DNA of 64,000 nucleotides. It comes from Athripsodes cinereus (taxonomy: Eukaryota; Arthropoda; Insecta; Trichoptera; Leptoceridae). A model generated the notes under the pieces. The model searched no databases. It saw nothing but the letters and a program-made list of their open reading frames with translations, and was not told the DNA's origin. Positions within the stretch are counted from its first letter, which is position 1, and every line of letters starts with the position of its first letter. Positions 21,650 to 32,732 of the stretch are shown here, piece after piece. The translations under genes were made by a program, and so were the position numbers. The stretch covers positions 31,783,237 to 31,847,236 of the forward strand of contig OX388307.1 of NCBI GenBank assembly GCA_947579605.1, read 5' to 3'.

Positions 21650-23431
21650 TGATATGCCCGGTATAGTAGGTATTGTGTCGAAAAGTTATCATCAAAAATT
21701 ATAATTGTTATTTATGTAGAAAGTGGTACTGAAATACCGAAATAAACAATGCAGTTCATGAGAACTCTGAAAATCCCGACATTAAAAATATCCCTTGCAC
21801 TTAAAAGGTACCCGCATTAACATTGTATTATTGTTTACTAATCTTTGTACCTGCATACAAAAACAAAAAAATTATTGTTTATTTAAATTATTTGTACCTA
21901 CATAGCAACAGGGGCAATAAAAAGAATAATTCGACAAAGGATTAAGGCGCATTCATTATGTATCAACGTAAGGCGCATTCATTATGTATCAACTTAAGGC
22001 GCATTCATAGTGTACCAATTTATTTAATGAATATTCTAGAATGCGTTTGTATTAATATTATTGAATATTGGCTTGCTTGGATTTTTTTTATACCTACGCT
22101 TCGAGCTATTGAGTGTCGATATCGACGATATTTTCAATTATGTAAACGACTCTTTAGGTATGAATTTTAATTTTATTGTGACATATGTACATATTTTAAA
22201 TATTTAATTATCTACCTAAAGAGTTGTATTGTGTTGATGTGTAATAGGATAAGATGTGTAGGTATTTTATGATTTGTGCTATGCGAAAAGACGCTATAAT
22301 TAATAATGGTGATAATGGACACAAGAAATGTTTTATATTTAATATCAGTGCAAGAGACGCTTTAAATATTCATATGTGAATTAATTAATAATTATAAATC
22401 AGCGCATTGGACGCTTAACAATATCAAACTTATTTGTAAATATTTATTTCATCATGTACATAATTCCTGGAATGCAGACAAGGGTGCAGTTGTACCCGCA
22501 ATACAATGGAACTTGCAGTAGGCGTGTATTGCTACTGCAATCAACCAATCACGCCGCTGCACGTGGATGTATCGCGTCATCGAAGGGGTAGGACCAACCC
22601 CTCTCTACACCACTCAAGGAACAGCGGAGAAATGTCCTTGAAAGATCAGTTAGTCTCCATCAGCCATCAGTGGTGAACAGTGATCATCAGCGAGTCGTAG
22701 TGAGTAGTCAGTTGTCCTTGGTAGAAGGATTGCTCTTGCCATCACTCAATGACTCATCATCTGACCTTCAGAGAGACAAGTCTGTCTCTGGCCACCGGAC
22801 TTCAGTTGAGTCGAGATATTCTCCTCCTGAAGTCATGACGAACCAACTCTGCACCTGTGTAGGCTGGTAATTGCCCCAGGAGCCTCGGACGTGGGACTTC
22901 GCCCTCCCAGCACTGCGCCAAGGGGCGCTTTCTTCAACTTGTTTGCCTCTAGGTATTTTCATGCCAGAGGCGCCCTCATCGTGGGATCCATTACAATCAT
23001 CGCAAAGTGAAATTTAATTATTGCTATTAAGTGCTACGTTTTCGTTTTATTGAAATAATAATCAAGTGTGTTTTTTTTTATATTGGGATAATTACGTGTG
23101 CACAGACAATACGGGGTAGTGAGTAAGCCGTAGTATTGTCTAGCCTTGTTTTTGTGTGTCTGTAATAGTGGTAAGCAATTTTTATTTTCATTAAATGTTT
23201 GAAATTTAAATTTGCCTTTTTACACATTTGTCTACATATAACTTGTCGTCTCTTATTTATATAGCCTCACTATATATTTAATTGAGACCATTTTTTTTTT
23301 ATTGTTTTAACTCCTGGAGTGCTGTAAGTAGCCCAGTAGAGTCTCAGCCGTTGGCATTTTTGGTAACTATTTTATATATTATCTATCAAAAACCATTCTT
23401 TCACCACCCTCTCTCTCACCCCCCCATATCA
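21650..23431 (+). repeat. LTR 2 (shared, central)
   Basis: 1782 bp with the same termini as LTR 1. It serves as 3' LTR of unit 1 and 5' LTR of unit 2. The 26-bp triplet lies at about 21943-22020. Confidence 0.9.
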
Positions 23432-23434
23432 TAT

Positions 23435-23451
23435 TGGCTTCCGAACGTGGG
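23435..23451 (+). promoter_or_regulatory. Putative primer binding site, unit 2
   Basis: Same string and position relative to the LTR as in unit 1. Confidence 0.6.
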
Positions 23452-23635
23452 TCCGTAACGAAAAAATGCACTCCTGTGCATAATCGTTACAACGAATCCG
23501 TCCCTGAGATTTTGTAATTAGTTTTTTTTTGTGATATCGGAGGAGGGTGTATATATTTTTTTTATAATGAACTGACAAGTTATCTGTAATGGCGAATGTG
23601 TATTGTTTTGACTTTTGGCTTTGTTTTATTGACAT

Positions 23636-24688
23636 GTGTTTATTGTGTATTACGGTATGATTCGATCGATGGATAAGGTGTCGGATATCAGATGCTATGT
23701 GCGCGAATTTTCGCTTTCGTTCGGAGGCTGGACTGATGAAGGCCCCGAACGGTTCCTCAAAGAATGCGAGGAACGCTGGAAGCTTGAATGGGAAGATGAA
23801 TTGCCAAGGGAGGCTGTGTATTGCTTGCGCGGCGACGCTAAGCGGTACTGGAAGTCTCTGGGGTTTCGGTATTGTCGATGGGGTGTATTCAAAGAAGTAA
23901 TTTTGCGAAGGTTTGGTGTGGAAGGGCAGATAAATGCGATCTATAATGACCTGTTGACAGTGTGTCAAGGTCGGGATGAACTGGGGAGTGATTTTGTTGA
24001 CTGGAAGGTCAGGATAAACAATCGTTTAAAAGGGTATGGCCATGTATTATTTAAAGATGAAGGACCAGCAATGAGCGTATGGAAGCAAATGACATCCTGG
24101 TATAGGACGAGGATTAATGGTCGGGAGTTAGTTAATCTGGAACATTTGCAAGAGTTGGTATGGCGCCTGGACTTTCCAGAATACACTCCGGAGGAACAAG
24201 TTGTGTTAGATAATCTTCCAGACATAGCATCTGTTCGCGATGAAATTCGGTGTGATGTACCTAGCCAGGACGCTAGGGAGGTTGAGGTACCCGCAGAGGA
24301 TGAGATTTCCCTCTCGGAGGAACAGGTTGAGGATGATATGGAAGAAGACACCGAACGGGAGGCACATACACCTCCCTCTATTCACGAATGGGTAAAGTCT
24401 TTCGCGTGGGTTTTAAAATCAGTTTTGGCAATGCTGATCGTCGCGGGATTGATCGCGGAAAGCTGCATACGATTGCTTGTATGTACAGCTATAATTATAT
24501 TGAGATTCGTGAATAGAAAAATATCGCGTCGCCGTAGAACAGCGTTGATATTGTTCAAAAAGATATATGCGTCCGTCAATCGAATCAAATACCAATGTTA
24601 TGCTATCGATGATTATTTTTGTAATGTTTTCATCGATATGGATTCTCGATGTTTGAAGTCGAGGAGAAAATTCAATCAAGCCAGATAG
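23636..24688 (+). CDS. Gag-like protein of LTR element, unit 2
   Basis: A second 350-codon frame whose translation equals that of the ORF at 19568-20620: Gag-like capsid region with CLRGDAKRYWKSL, acidic linker, C-terminal hydrophobic segment and basic tail, no zinc knuckle. It lies between LTR 2 and LTR 3, so it has its own promoter-bearing LTR and could be expressed independently. The two copies being unchanged points to very recent duplication, or to gene conversion between units. Confidence 0.75.
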   Translation: MFIVYYGMIRSMDKVSDIRCYVREFSLSFGGWTDEGPERFLKECEERWKLEWEDELPREAVYCLRGDAKRYWKSLGFRYCRWGVFKEVILRRFGVEGQINAIYNDLLTVCQGRDELGSDFVDWKVRINNRLKGYGHVLFKDEGPAMSVWKQMTSWYRTRINGRELVNLEHLQELVWRLDFPEYTPEEQVVLDNLPDIASVRDEIRCDVPSQDAREVEVPAEDEISLSEEQVEDDMEEDTEREAHTPPSIHEWVKSFAWVLKSVLAMLIVAGLIAESCIRLLVCTAIIILRFVNRKISRRRRTALILFKKIYASVNRIKYQCYAIDDYFCNVFIDMDSRCLKSRRKFNQAR

Positions 24689-25717
24689 TCACATATGTGT
24701 GTTATATTGGATTGGGATTGACTTAGGATTGTTATAGGAATAATGCATTTTGTTTAAATATTTTTAAATGGTTTGAATATTTTCCGTAAAAATATCTCTG
24801 GCGCCCAGTATAAATTAGGATGACTAGATAGGTAGTTTTCATGTTTAAAATGTTTTAATTACGTAGGTAGGTAGGTGCAACTTTTGTTAAATGCCTACGT
24901 GTGCATTTATTTCTTTTAATCGTTGTGAAATGTTAATTTAAATTTGGAATATGGAAAATAGAATTTGTTTGAAGTAACCAGCGAGTGTAACGTGTGAAGA
25001 GAACTTATGTGGATGTTAGATGTGTGGAATGTGTGAAGATAATGTTGTTATTCTGAATATCAGAGTTGTAGTAGAGGAGAGAGATGCTTTGTGTGACAGA
25101 GATGTGTGAGGGATTCTCAGTTGGCACTGAGAGTTATTTGTAAGAGGAGAAAGTAATGCTGCGTGTATTGAGTTGTAATTCTGCGTGTATGAAGGGTATG
25201 TTTTTTATTATTATGGGATAAGCACAGAGGCGATGAGTGTTCCGTCCAGCTGATTTCGTCGTGGACAGTGAGGTCCATTTGTATTGAGTTTGTGAGGGAC
25301 ATGGAGGTCCGATGTTTGTGTAGAGAGACGTATGTGCAACTGAGAGAACCAGTCCCCCAGTCTGCTGTCACAAAGCATGCTTGAGGAGTGGAAATGTATG
25401 AAGAAAATAATATTTGTTTTGACATTGTGAGTCACATCTACGTTGTTTTATTTTGGTCACATACGAGATGTATGTTTGACAATGTGTTTTTGTAATTCAA
25501 ATTTAGCGGGTTTTAAAGGAAATGTAAAGGAAGAAGAATCGCGTTTAAATGTTGTTAATTATTTTATGGAAATGTGTGTGCACCTACCTACTTGCTAATT
25601 GTGTTGAATTTTATAGATAGTTTCATATAATATAATTTGTTTTGAATTTGAGAAATCAATTGTGAGATGTGTATTATACAGAATGGATAACTTTTCGACA
25701 AGGAATGGGTGGCGATT
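24689..25717 (+). other. Non-coding 3' part of internal region, unit 2
   Basis: Counterpart of 20621-21649, again without pol. The polypurine tract is at 25700-25715. Confidence 0.6.
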
Positions 25718-27500
25718 TGATATGCCCGGTATAGTAGGTATTGTGTCGAAAAGTTATCATCAAAAATTATAATTGTTATTTATGTAGAAAGTGGTACTGA
25801 AATACCGAAATAAACAATGCAGTTCATGAGAACTCTGAAAATCCCGACATTAAAAATATCCCTTGCACTTAAAAGGTACCCGCATTAACATTGTATTATT
25901 GTTTACTAATCTTTGTACCTGCATACAAAAACAAAAAAATTATTGTTTATTTAAATTATTTGTACCTACATAGCAACAGGGGCAATAAAAAGAATAATTC
26001 GACAAAGGATTAAGGCGCATTCATTATGTATCAACGTAAGGCGCATTCATTATGTATCAACTTAAGGCGCATTCATAGTGTACCAATTTATTTAATGAAT
26101 ATTCTAGAATGCGTTTGTATTAATATTATTGAATATTGGCTTGCTTGGATTTTTTTTATACCTACGCTTCGAGCTATTGAGTGTCGATATCGACGATATT
26201 TTCAATTATGTAAACGACTCTTTAGGTATGAATTTTAATTTTATTGTGACATATGTACATATTTTAAATATTTAATTATCTACCTAAAGAGTTGTATTGT
26301 GTTGATGTGTAATAGGATAAGATGTGTAGGTATTTTATGATTTGTGCTATGCGAAAAGACGCTATAATTAATAATGGTGATAATGGACACAAGAAATGTT
26401 TTATATTTAATATCAGTGCAAGAGACGCTTTAAATATTCATATGTGAATTAATTAATAATTATAAATCAGCGCATTGGACGCTTAACAATATCAAACTTA
26501 TTTGTAAATATTTATTTCATCATGTACATAATTCCTGGAATGCAGACAAGGGTGCAGTTGTACCCGCAATACAATGGAACTTGCAGTAGGCGTGTATTGC
26601 TACTGCAATCAACCAATCACGCCGCTGCACGTGGATGTATCGCGTCATCGAAGGGGTAGGACCAACCCCTCTCTACACCACTCAAGGAACAGCGGAGAAA
26701 TGTCCTTGAAAGATCAGTTAGTCTCCATCAGCCATCAGTGGTGAACAGTGATCATCAGCGAGTCGTAGTGAGTAGTCAGTTGTCCTTGGTAGAAGGATTG
26801 CTCTTGCCATCACTCAATGACTCATCATCTGACCTTCAGAGAGACAAGTCTGTCTCTGGCCACCGGACTTCAGTTGAGTCGAGATATTCTCCTCCTGAAG
26901 TCATGACGAACCAACTCTGCACCTGTGTAGGCTGGTAATTGCCCCAGGAGCCTCGGACGTGGGACTTCGCCCTCCCAGCACTGCGCCAAGGGGCGCTTTC
27001 TTCAACTTGTTTGCCTCTAGGTATTTTCATGCCAGAGGCGCCCTCATCGTGGGATCCATTACAATCATCGCAAAGTGAAATTTAATTATTGCTATTAAGT
27101 GCTACGTTTTCGTTTTATTGAAATAATAATCAAGTGTGTTTTTTTTTTATATTGGGATAATTACGTGTGCACAGACAATACGGGGTAGTGAGTAAGCCGT
27201 AGTATTGTCTAGCCTTGTTTTTGTGTGTCTGTAATAGTGGTAAGCAATTTTTATTTTCATTAAATGTTTGAAATTTAAATTTGCCTTTTTACACATTTGT
27301 CTACATATAACTTGTCGTCTCTTATTTATATAGCCTCACTATATATTTAATTGAGACCATTTTTTTTTTATTGTTTTAACTCCTGGAGTGCTGTAAGTAG
27401 CCCAGTAGAGTCTCAGCCGTTGGCATTTTTGGTAACTATTTTATATATTATCTATCAAAAACCATTCTTTCACCACCCTCTCTCTCACCCCCCCATATCA
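25718..27500 (+). repeat. LTR 3
   Basis: 1783 bp. It shares the short form of the indel with LTR 2 (cattaaatg) and differs by one base in a T run near 27135. It ends CATATCA and is followed by AACT. Confidence 0.9.
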
Positions 27501-27575
27501 AACTTAATTTAGAACGAGAAGAGCCGACACCAACAGCCTACAGCGGCAATAAGTTGGGACAGTGCCAGGAAGAAG
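27501..27575 (+). pseudogene. LINE remnant, 3' of the LTR array
   Basis: Continues the remnant interrupted at 17578 (AISWDSARKK resembles the usual end of RTE C-termini). AACT at 27501-27504 is the second copy of the target duplication. Confidence 0.55.
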
Positions 27576-27582
27576 GGATTAT

Positions 27583-27755
27583 TGTTGCATATCACGCCGT
27601 ATCCCAAGTGGGGTAGGCAGAGAGAACGGAACGCCAATTAGATCTGTCCTTACATACTTCTTTCGCTTCCTCCACAGTCATACAATTTCTCATGCACGCA
27701 CGTCGGTTTCTTTTACTCAAAACACGGCCGTCCTTGAGAATTTGATCTACATGTT
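27583..27755 (-). pseudogene. LINE-A C-terminal remnant
   Basis: On the minus strand it gives pieces of the LINE-A end (RSVLSAYP.. near 27610, VEEAKEV-like, FLRTAVF..). The text cacgccgtatcccaagtggg and gtaggcagagagaacggaac matches the complement of 46040-46090. It is diverged and frame-broken. Confidence 0.65.
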
Positions 27756-28429
27756 CACTAATAACTGCTTTTGTCTGTTGATTATTAAACTTACTTTTAT
27801 CAGCTGTATACTTTTACATGATATATAATAATTTTGCCCCCCTTGTCTTGACAGCTACATGTATATCCTCTCGTTATATACCTATATTTTTTCTGCCTAT
27901 TTCACTTATATTAATGCTTATATAAGCACAAGGATTTTTTTTTGGAATTAATATACCATTCATTGTTCATACATTTCTATACCATAATGAATGTCATGTA
28001 TTGTAGTTTATGAAATGATTGTTTATTTTACTTGACTATGTATACTTATACCTATTTCAAGTTAATTGGCAGTATACTATATATGATTTTATATTATTTT
28101 CCATTATCTATGTAATATACATTATTTTACTTGATTGTTTTTTTTTTGTTCGAAATTGTTATTTTGCTCCTTGACATATTCATGCTTGTTTGTATCGACA
28201 TAAAAAAAATTATTTACCGTAGACCTATTGTTTCCCATTGACTTCTGTTTTGCATTATTTTATTTTTTGACATGATATTAATTAATTACCTACTCTTTAT
28301 TTACTTCTGTTTTGCATTATTTTATTTTTGACAGCTTTTTTGACTTGATATTAATTAGGTAATTTCTTTTTATATAACTTAATTATTTTATATTTGACAT
28401 GTGATTTCTGATTATCGTGCATGTTTGTA
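27756..28429. other. AT-rich DNA with a 62-bp tandem duplication
   Basis: acttctgttttgcattattt occurs at 28241 and 28303, followed both times by tatttttgac..gatattaatta: two imperfect tandem units. Otherwise featureless. Confidence 0.5.
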
Positions 28430-29001
28430 TAGGGTGGGGCAAAAGTCCCGCTACCATTTCGATTGCCTATAACTTTGTTCAAAGAAGAGATAAGTAGGTT
28501 TGGTTTTCATAAAAGGTTTATTTGGTCTTAACATTTTTTGCGTTATGATTGGAAAATGACATCGGCTAAATGGTGACCGCGATTCGCTATGCAACTCTCA
28601 GCTCTCTTTAAGACATTTTTCATGACATCCTGTAACACTTCAGGCTGAATTTCTTCAATTTCGTGATGAATATTGTGTTTAAGATGTTGAATCGTATGGG
28701 GCCCATTCACATAAACTTTTGATTTTAAAAAACCCCATAAGAAAAAGTCTGGTGCTGTTAAATCCGAAGATCTTGCTGGCCATGCTAACTCACCATTTCG
28801 CGAAATTAGTCTTCGTGGAAAAATGTCATTCAATTTAACTAAAATTTTGTCACTATTTCTGCTCGTTCTTGTGGCGTATATTTATCCATTATAAAATTGG
28901 GGCGACTACACTACACAATGCTTAAAGCGAAACTGATATAAACGTCACGTAACCAAAATGGCGCGCAATCAAAATGGTAGCGGGACTTTTGCCCCACCCT
29001 A
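28430..29001 (-). mobile_element. Mariner-like element, internal deletion derivative
   Basis: Ends TAGGGTGGGGCAAAAGTCCC and its complement, continuing gctaccattt..gatt, form inverted repeats of about 35 bp. The dinucleotide TA flanks both sides (28428-28429 and 29002-29003), the Tc1/mariner duplication. At 572 bp it is less than half the size of an autonomous element. Confidence 0.9.
28543..28889 (-). pseudogene. Mariner transposase, deleted
   Basis: Two pieces of a transposase remain. Near 28889 the start MDKYTPQERAEIVTKF is followed by a stop. From about 28833 a C-terminal stretch reads NDIFPRRLISRNGELAWPAR, then SDLTAPDFFLWG, KVYVNGPHTI and ends HHLADVIF. WPARS.DL.APDFFLWG is the conserved block with the second catalytic aspartate of mariner transposases. 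The helix-turn-helix domain and first catalytic aspartate are missing, and the two pieces are in different frames. It cannot encode an active enzyme. Confidence 0.88.
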
Positions 29002-29029
29002 TATTTGTTGTCTATTATACTGTTTTTAT

Positions 29030-29666
29030 TTATTATTTATTTATAATTTTTTTTTAACATATTTACATAGTTAACAAATACATATAAATAAAACATTATT
29101 TTTCAATGACTCAACTTCAAAAAGAGAAAATCTCGTGTTTTGAAGTGAGCTACATTGTTACAATATTACAGAACAATACAAAAGTAAACAAAAAGAAAAC
29201 AATATCAAAAACATTACCAAAATAAATCCTGAAACTTTCCATAAAATTGAAAAAAAAAAAAAAGAAAAACACATCGTACAAAAATAAACATGTTAGTACA
29301 AATTAAATAACAATAAGGTACAATATTTTCAATCAATAATCTATACCCAAAGAAAAGAAAAATCTACTTCATTAACTTTTTTAAAGCTAACTTAAATTTA
29401 ACTATACCAATATTTGCTAGATCCTTGCAATCCACCGGTAAAGCATTATACCACTTCACTCCTAGGTAGGAGTAGTGGTTTTGCGCAAACGTTGTGTTTT
29501 TTTTTGGTATTTTTATAAGACCACCTAAACGAGGCAATGTGCTAATGCACTCCACCGGGTGTTGTTTGTTTGTTGTTTCACATGTAAAAGGCTCACGCCG
29601 TATATTGATGTAAATAAATAAAAAAAATAAAAAAATAATTTCATTTGTAAAAGCTAATGCAGCCAT
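29030..29666 (-). pseudogene. Jockey/CR1-like LINE 3' fragment
   Basis: The minus frame 29364-29666 ends HYSYLGVKWYNALPVD, then FKLALKKLMK and a stop, the usual end of Jockey/CR1-type reverse transcriptases (GVK.YN.LP). Downstream, 29030-29360 is a 3' UTR that finishes in (AATAAATA)n on the minus strand. The N-terminal part of the frame (before EPFTCE) has lost similarity. Confidence 0.72.
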
Positions 29667-29669
29667 TTA

Positions 29670-30450
29670 TCAGGCATATAAAAAACATAGTCACCTAATT
29701 TTGATCACCTTATAGGGTTTTGTGTTGAAATCTTTTATTGAATACAAAAACGTTCAACTTGGAACACTTAAATGTTCGTTTATTCGATGGCTACTACACT
29801 GCAGTTTAATCGATACAAAAAAGAGGAGATCGTATTTTTTCACAAGTCTCCAAATAACTCACAAAATATTTTTTTTTCTTAGGAATCTATTCCTTAGATC
29901 GACAACATTCTCAATATTGTATCTAAATATTTAATATCTGATCCCAAATCCATAATAGTATCAAATGCTTTTTATCTTCCACTTACTGCAAAAACGTATT
30001 CTTGGGTCCGATATTTCAATGTTCAATACTAAGTTTACACTTATTCTGAGTTTTACCCTTACTTTTTTTTGTGTCACAGTCCACAGGATTGTCTGTAACA
30101 AACCTGGTTAAAACTCTTCCCTGTCGCCTGCAAGCCTTTTCAGTTCTTCGTATGTGCTATCTTGATAGTGAATATTTTTCATTATTTATTTATTATTTGT
30201 GAATGAAAACATCACTCACCATGGCAGCGTGAGTGAGGACAACATATTATGAAAACTAAATTATACTTATAAAAAATTTAAGATTACGTAAAGGATATAT
30301 TTAAATGGAGAATATTCATTCTTATTTGCATCAAATTTTATACAATTTGACACGAATTTGATAATAGCTACAAAAGTAAAGTTATATACTTGAAACTGAT
30401 AAAGAACACCATCATTGGTGAAGATTATTGACAAACTCTTTAAGTTATTA
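29670..30450. other. No recognised gene
   Basis: AT-rich. A (TTTA)n stretch at 30183-30198 followed by accatggcagcgtgagtgag may be the tail of a minus-oriented retroposon. Confidence 0.35.
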
Positions 30451-30454
30451 GGTA

Positions 30455-30620
30455 AAGTGTTTCTTTCTACTATAAATATTATTGATCACGAGAGAGACGT
30501 CTTTCAACTTATCAGGTCATTGTCGACGACATCACAATCACAAGGTTGATAATGACCTGATAAGTCGAAAGATGTCACTCTCTTGATCAATAATAAATTT
30601 ATAGTAGAAAGCAACACCTG
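30455..30620. repeat. Foldback element 2
   Basis: tttctactataaatattatt pairs with the complement at about 30590-30610. tcaggtcattgtcga and gataatgacctga pair closer to the loop. The loop is about 20 bases. Confidence 0.7.
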
Positions 30621-30765
30621 TTTCAATTTACCGAATTATGGAATTCTACTACGTATGCACCGCCACAATCAATACTATAATGAGCCTATATATTAGGGTT
30701 AATATAAGTTTATTTATCTATATTTTCTTTACATTTGTGTAATTATATACGTATTATTATTTATT

Positions 30766-30912
30766 ATTATGGAGCCCTTGCTGCATAAGGTCGTGCACGT
30801 GGACGGAGCCTATATGCGGCAGTGGGTGCCCCCCGTGGGTCTTGAACCAATTCTGACCAGCTCTTCCTGTCAGCGGCAATGCTCTTTGCATCCTCGGGCT
30901 TCAGTCGTCTGT
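30766..30912 (-). pseudogene. LINE C-terminal fragment with TAA tail
   Basis: The minus frame is open and reads RLKPEDAKSIAADRKSWSEL, then DPRGAP and RPRARPYAARAP, a proline/arginine-rich LINE C-terminus. It is followed by (TAA)n beginning at the stop codon. GC content is clearly higher than around it, so it is a recent arrival compared with its flanks. Confidence 0.65.
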
Positions 30913-30919
30913 GGAGATA

Positions 30920-31385
30920 TAGTAATATGCGATAGATGGAAATTCAGTAGCCGCAAAAGACAAAAATAATTAAATTAGAATGGAGTATAGGATAAGGGTC
31001 ACCTTAAGCTTAACTACATTAAAAAACCGGGCCTTAATGGTGTAAACAAAATCATCAATAATTATATACCTTTATGTGCGTGATCAGAATTCTAATCGTT
31101 ATTCTTTTTCTAAGAGTAGAAAAAAATATTTAAGGTGAAGATCGAGGGAGAATCGAAACAATGTTCTTTAGGGGAACTATGTATTGTTTTCAGTCATTTG
31201 TTTCATCACGCAACTTTCAAAATTTAAATAAGATCCTTTGTCTGTTTCCTTTGTTTTCTCTGCCTATTTTCATCACCCAGAGTGGGATAATAGTGAATAT
31301 TCTGCATGCAATAAATATGGTGTAAGTTTTCCTGTAAGTGCCATAATTAAAGAAAGTGTCATACCTCATCGCTGAATTAAATATA
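30920..31385. other. AT-rich DNA with a weak D repeat
   Basis: Bases 31255-31385 show decayed D landmarks (tcatcacccagagtggga, gcatgcaataaatatgg, cctcatcgctgaattaaat). Nothing else is supported. Confidence 0.4.
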
Positions 31386-31389
31386 TTAA

Positions 31390-31485
31390 ATTTTATTATT
31401 AATTTTTTTTTTTTTATTTTTTTTTTTATTATATATTATTTATATATATAATATGTATATATATTTTATTTTTATTATATATTAT

Positions 31486-31517
<32 letters not shown>

Positions 31518-31600
31518 TATTTTTATTATATATTATGTATAATATATAAATTAATTATAAAAAAAAAATTTAAAAAAAATATATAAAATATTAAATTACT
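31390..31600. repeat. AT microsatellite block
   Basis: T runs, (TA)n and tatattatttatatat repeats with a partly palindromic layout. Simple-sequence DNA. Confidence 0.85.
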
Positions 31601-32130
31601 GTTTCACGATTCGTCGAGTATCAAGTATAAACATTTATTTTACGTATTTCCCTCGTTATTTTCTGTCATTATTCCGTTATAAGTATGAAGTCGCTCAGTT
31701 AGTATTTTAAGTCGTTTGTTTGGTATTATCAGTCGCTCACTAGTCGCACATTTTTAACAGCTCGGCTATGATTTTCTTGTCACTCAATATTAGTCGCCAA
31801 CTTAGTTCACTGTCACACAAATAGCATTAGAGTCCGTTTATCGTTAGTCAACCATTTGTTTTTTCGGTCGCTCATTGTAATATTTCCCATAAAAAAAATC
31901 CTCTGAGTTGCTTTGGCCGACCAGCCCTTCACATTTCCCCTGGAATATACAGGGAAAACATTAAAGTGTCAAAAACAGTAAAAATATATGGGTATAAGAG
32001 ACACTCTTCAATACTTGTCAAAGACAAATAATGAGGCAACTTTATTCTGAGATTAAAATGAAAACCTGACGAATATCATCTATTTGTACGGAACTTATAT
32101 CAACTGTCCAGGGCCGTAGACAAACCGTAC
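31601..32130. other. Unassigned, with repeated 'agtcgctca' motif
   Basis: gtcgctcagttag, gtcgctcactagtcgc, gtcgccaacttag and gtcgctcattg recur across 31690-31880. This could be an eroded short repeat array. No coding signal. Confidence 0.35.
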
Positions 32131-32290
32131 TTTTATTTATTTATTTATTCATTCTTTACTGTACATTGATAAAAAACAATTACATAAAAGGTATACATTC
32201 AAATTAAATACAATCAATATACAGAGGTCGAGTTTATCGCAAAGGCGCGATCTCTTCCAACTAACCCAAAACTTAGCGATCGACTACTGG
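32131..32290 (-). repeat. LINE-J 3' end
   Basis: Minus copy of the LINE-J end. The (TTTA)n head at 32131-32152 is the tail. aaaggtatacattcaaatta and gatctcttccaactaaccc match the other copies. Confidence 0.72.
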
Positions 32291-32415
32291 CGAACTTTTC
32301 GACAATCTACATACCTACATGTACCGTATAATTATGCGTTATTGTTGCGGTTATAGTCGAAAATTCGTTTGTAGTCGATCGCCAAGTGAATGCTGTTTGT
32401 CAAGGGGGGCAGCAG

Positions 32416-32732
32416 TTCCATGACTCAACAAGTCGAAATGTTTTATATTCGAGACATCGCCATTTTTGTAATTTTGCTATATTTAAATTATGCTTTCAAA
32501 ACACAACAAAAAGTGAAATATACTATATAATAATAATCGCACTGTTGAAGACATACGTTGTCTTTGTTCCATTCTAACAATTCGAAATATTTATTTTTGG
32601 AATTGAAAATATATACTCGTATAAAGGAAACCGTGCATTTTTTATAGTTATTTTTTTGTGAAGTTTATTATATTATGTAGGTTGATTATAAATTAAAATT
32701 TACGAAAATTTCGACTTGTTGAGTTGTGGAAG
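32416..32732. mobile_element. TIR family T2, copy 1
   Basis: Ends ttccatgactcaacaagtcg and, inverted, ttccacaactcaacaagtcg form terminal repeats of about 25 bp. The element is 317 bp and non-coding. The interior (acaacaaaaagtgaaatata, ctatataataataatcgc) is shared with the copy at 51436-52310. A lone right end is visible near 7410-7425. Confidence 0.65.

Larger units (their letters stand above)
17579..27500 (+). mobile_element. Tandem Gag-only LTR retrotransposon (LTR-INT-LTR-INT-LTR)
   Basis: Three direct repeats (17579-19363, 21650-23431, 25718-27500) start TGATATG and end CATATCA, the classical TG..CA termini with a 7-bp inverted repeat. Two internal regions of 2286 bp lie between them. 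The whole array is flanked by AACT (17575-17578 and 27501-27504), so it behaves as one insertion later enlarged, probably by recombination between LTRs. Each internal region has a tRNA-like primer site just after the LTR, one Gag-like ORF, about 1 kb of non-coding DNA and a purine tract before the next LTR. Protease, reverse transcriptase, RNase H and integrase are absent, so the element must borrow enzymes. This design resembles the TR-GAG class described in plants. The LTRs are almost identical, so the event is recent. Confidence 0.9.

Noticed and set aside
31390..31600. Possible replication origin or matrix attachment site
   Set aside because: AT-richness alone is no evidence; it is simple-sequence DNA.
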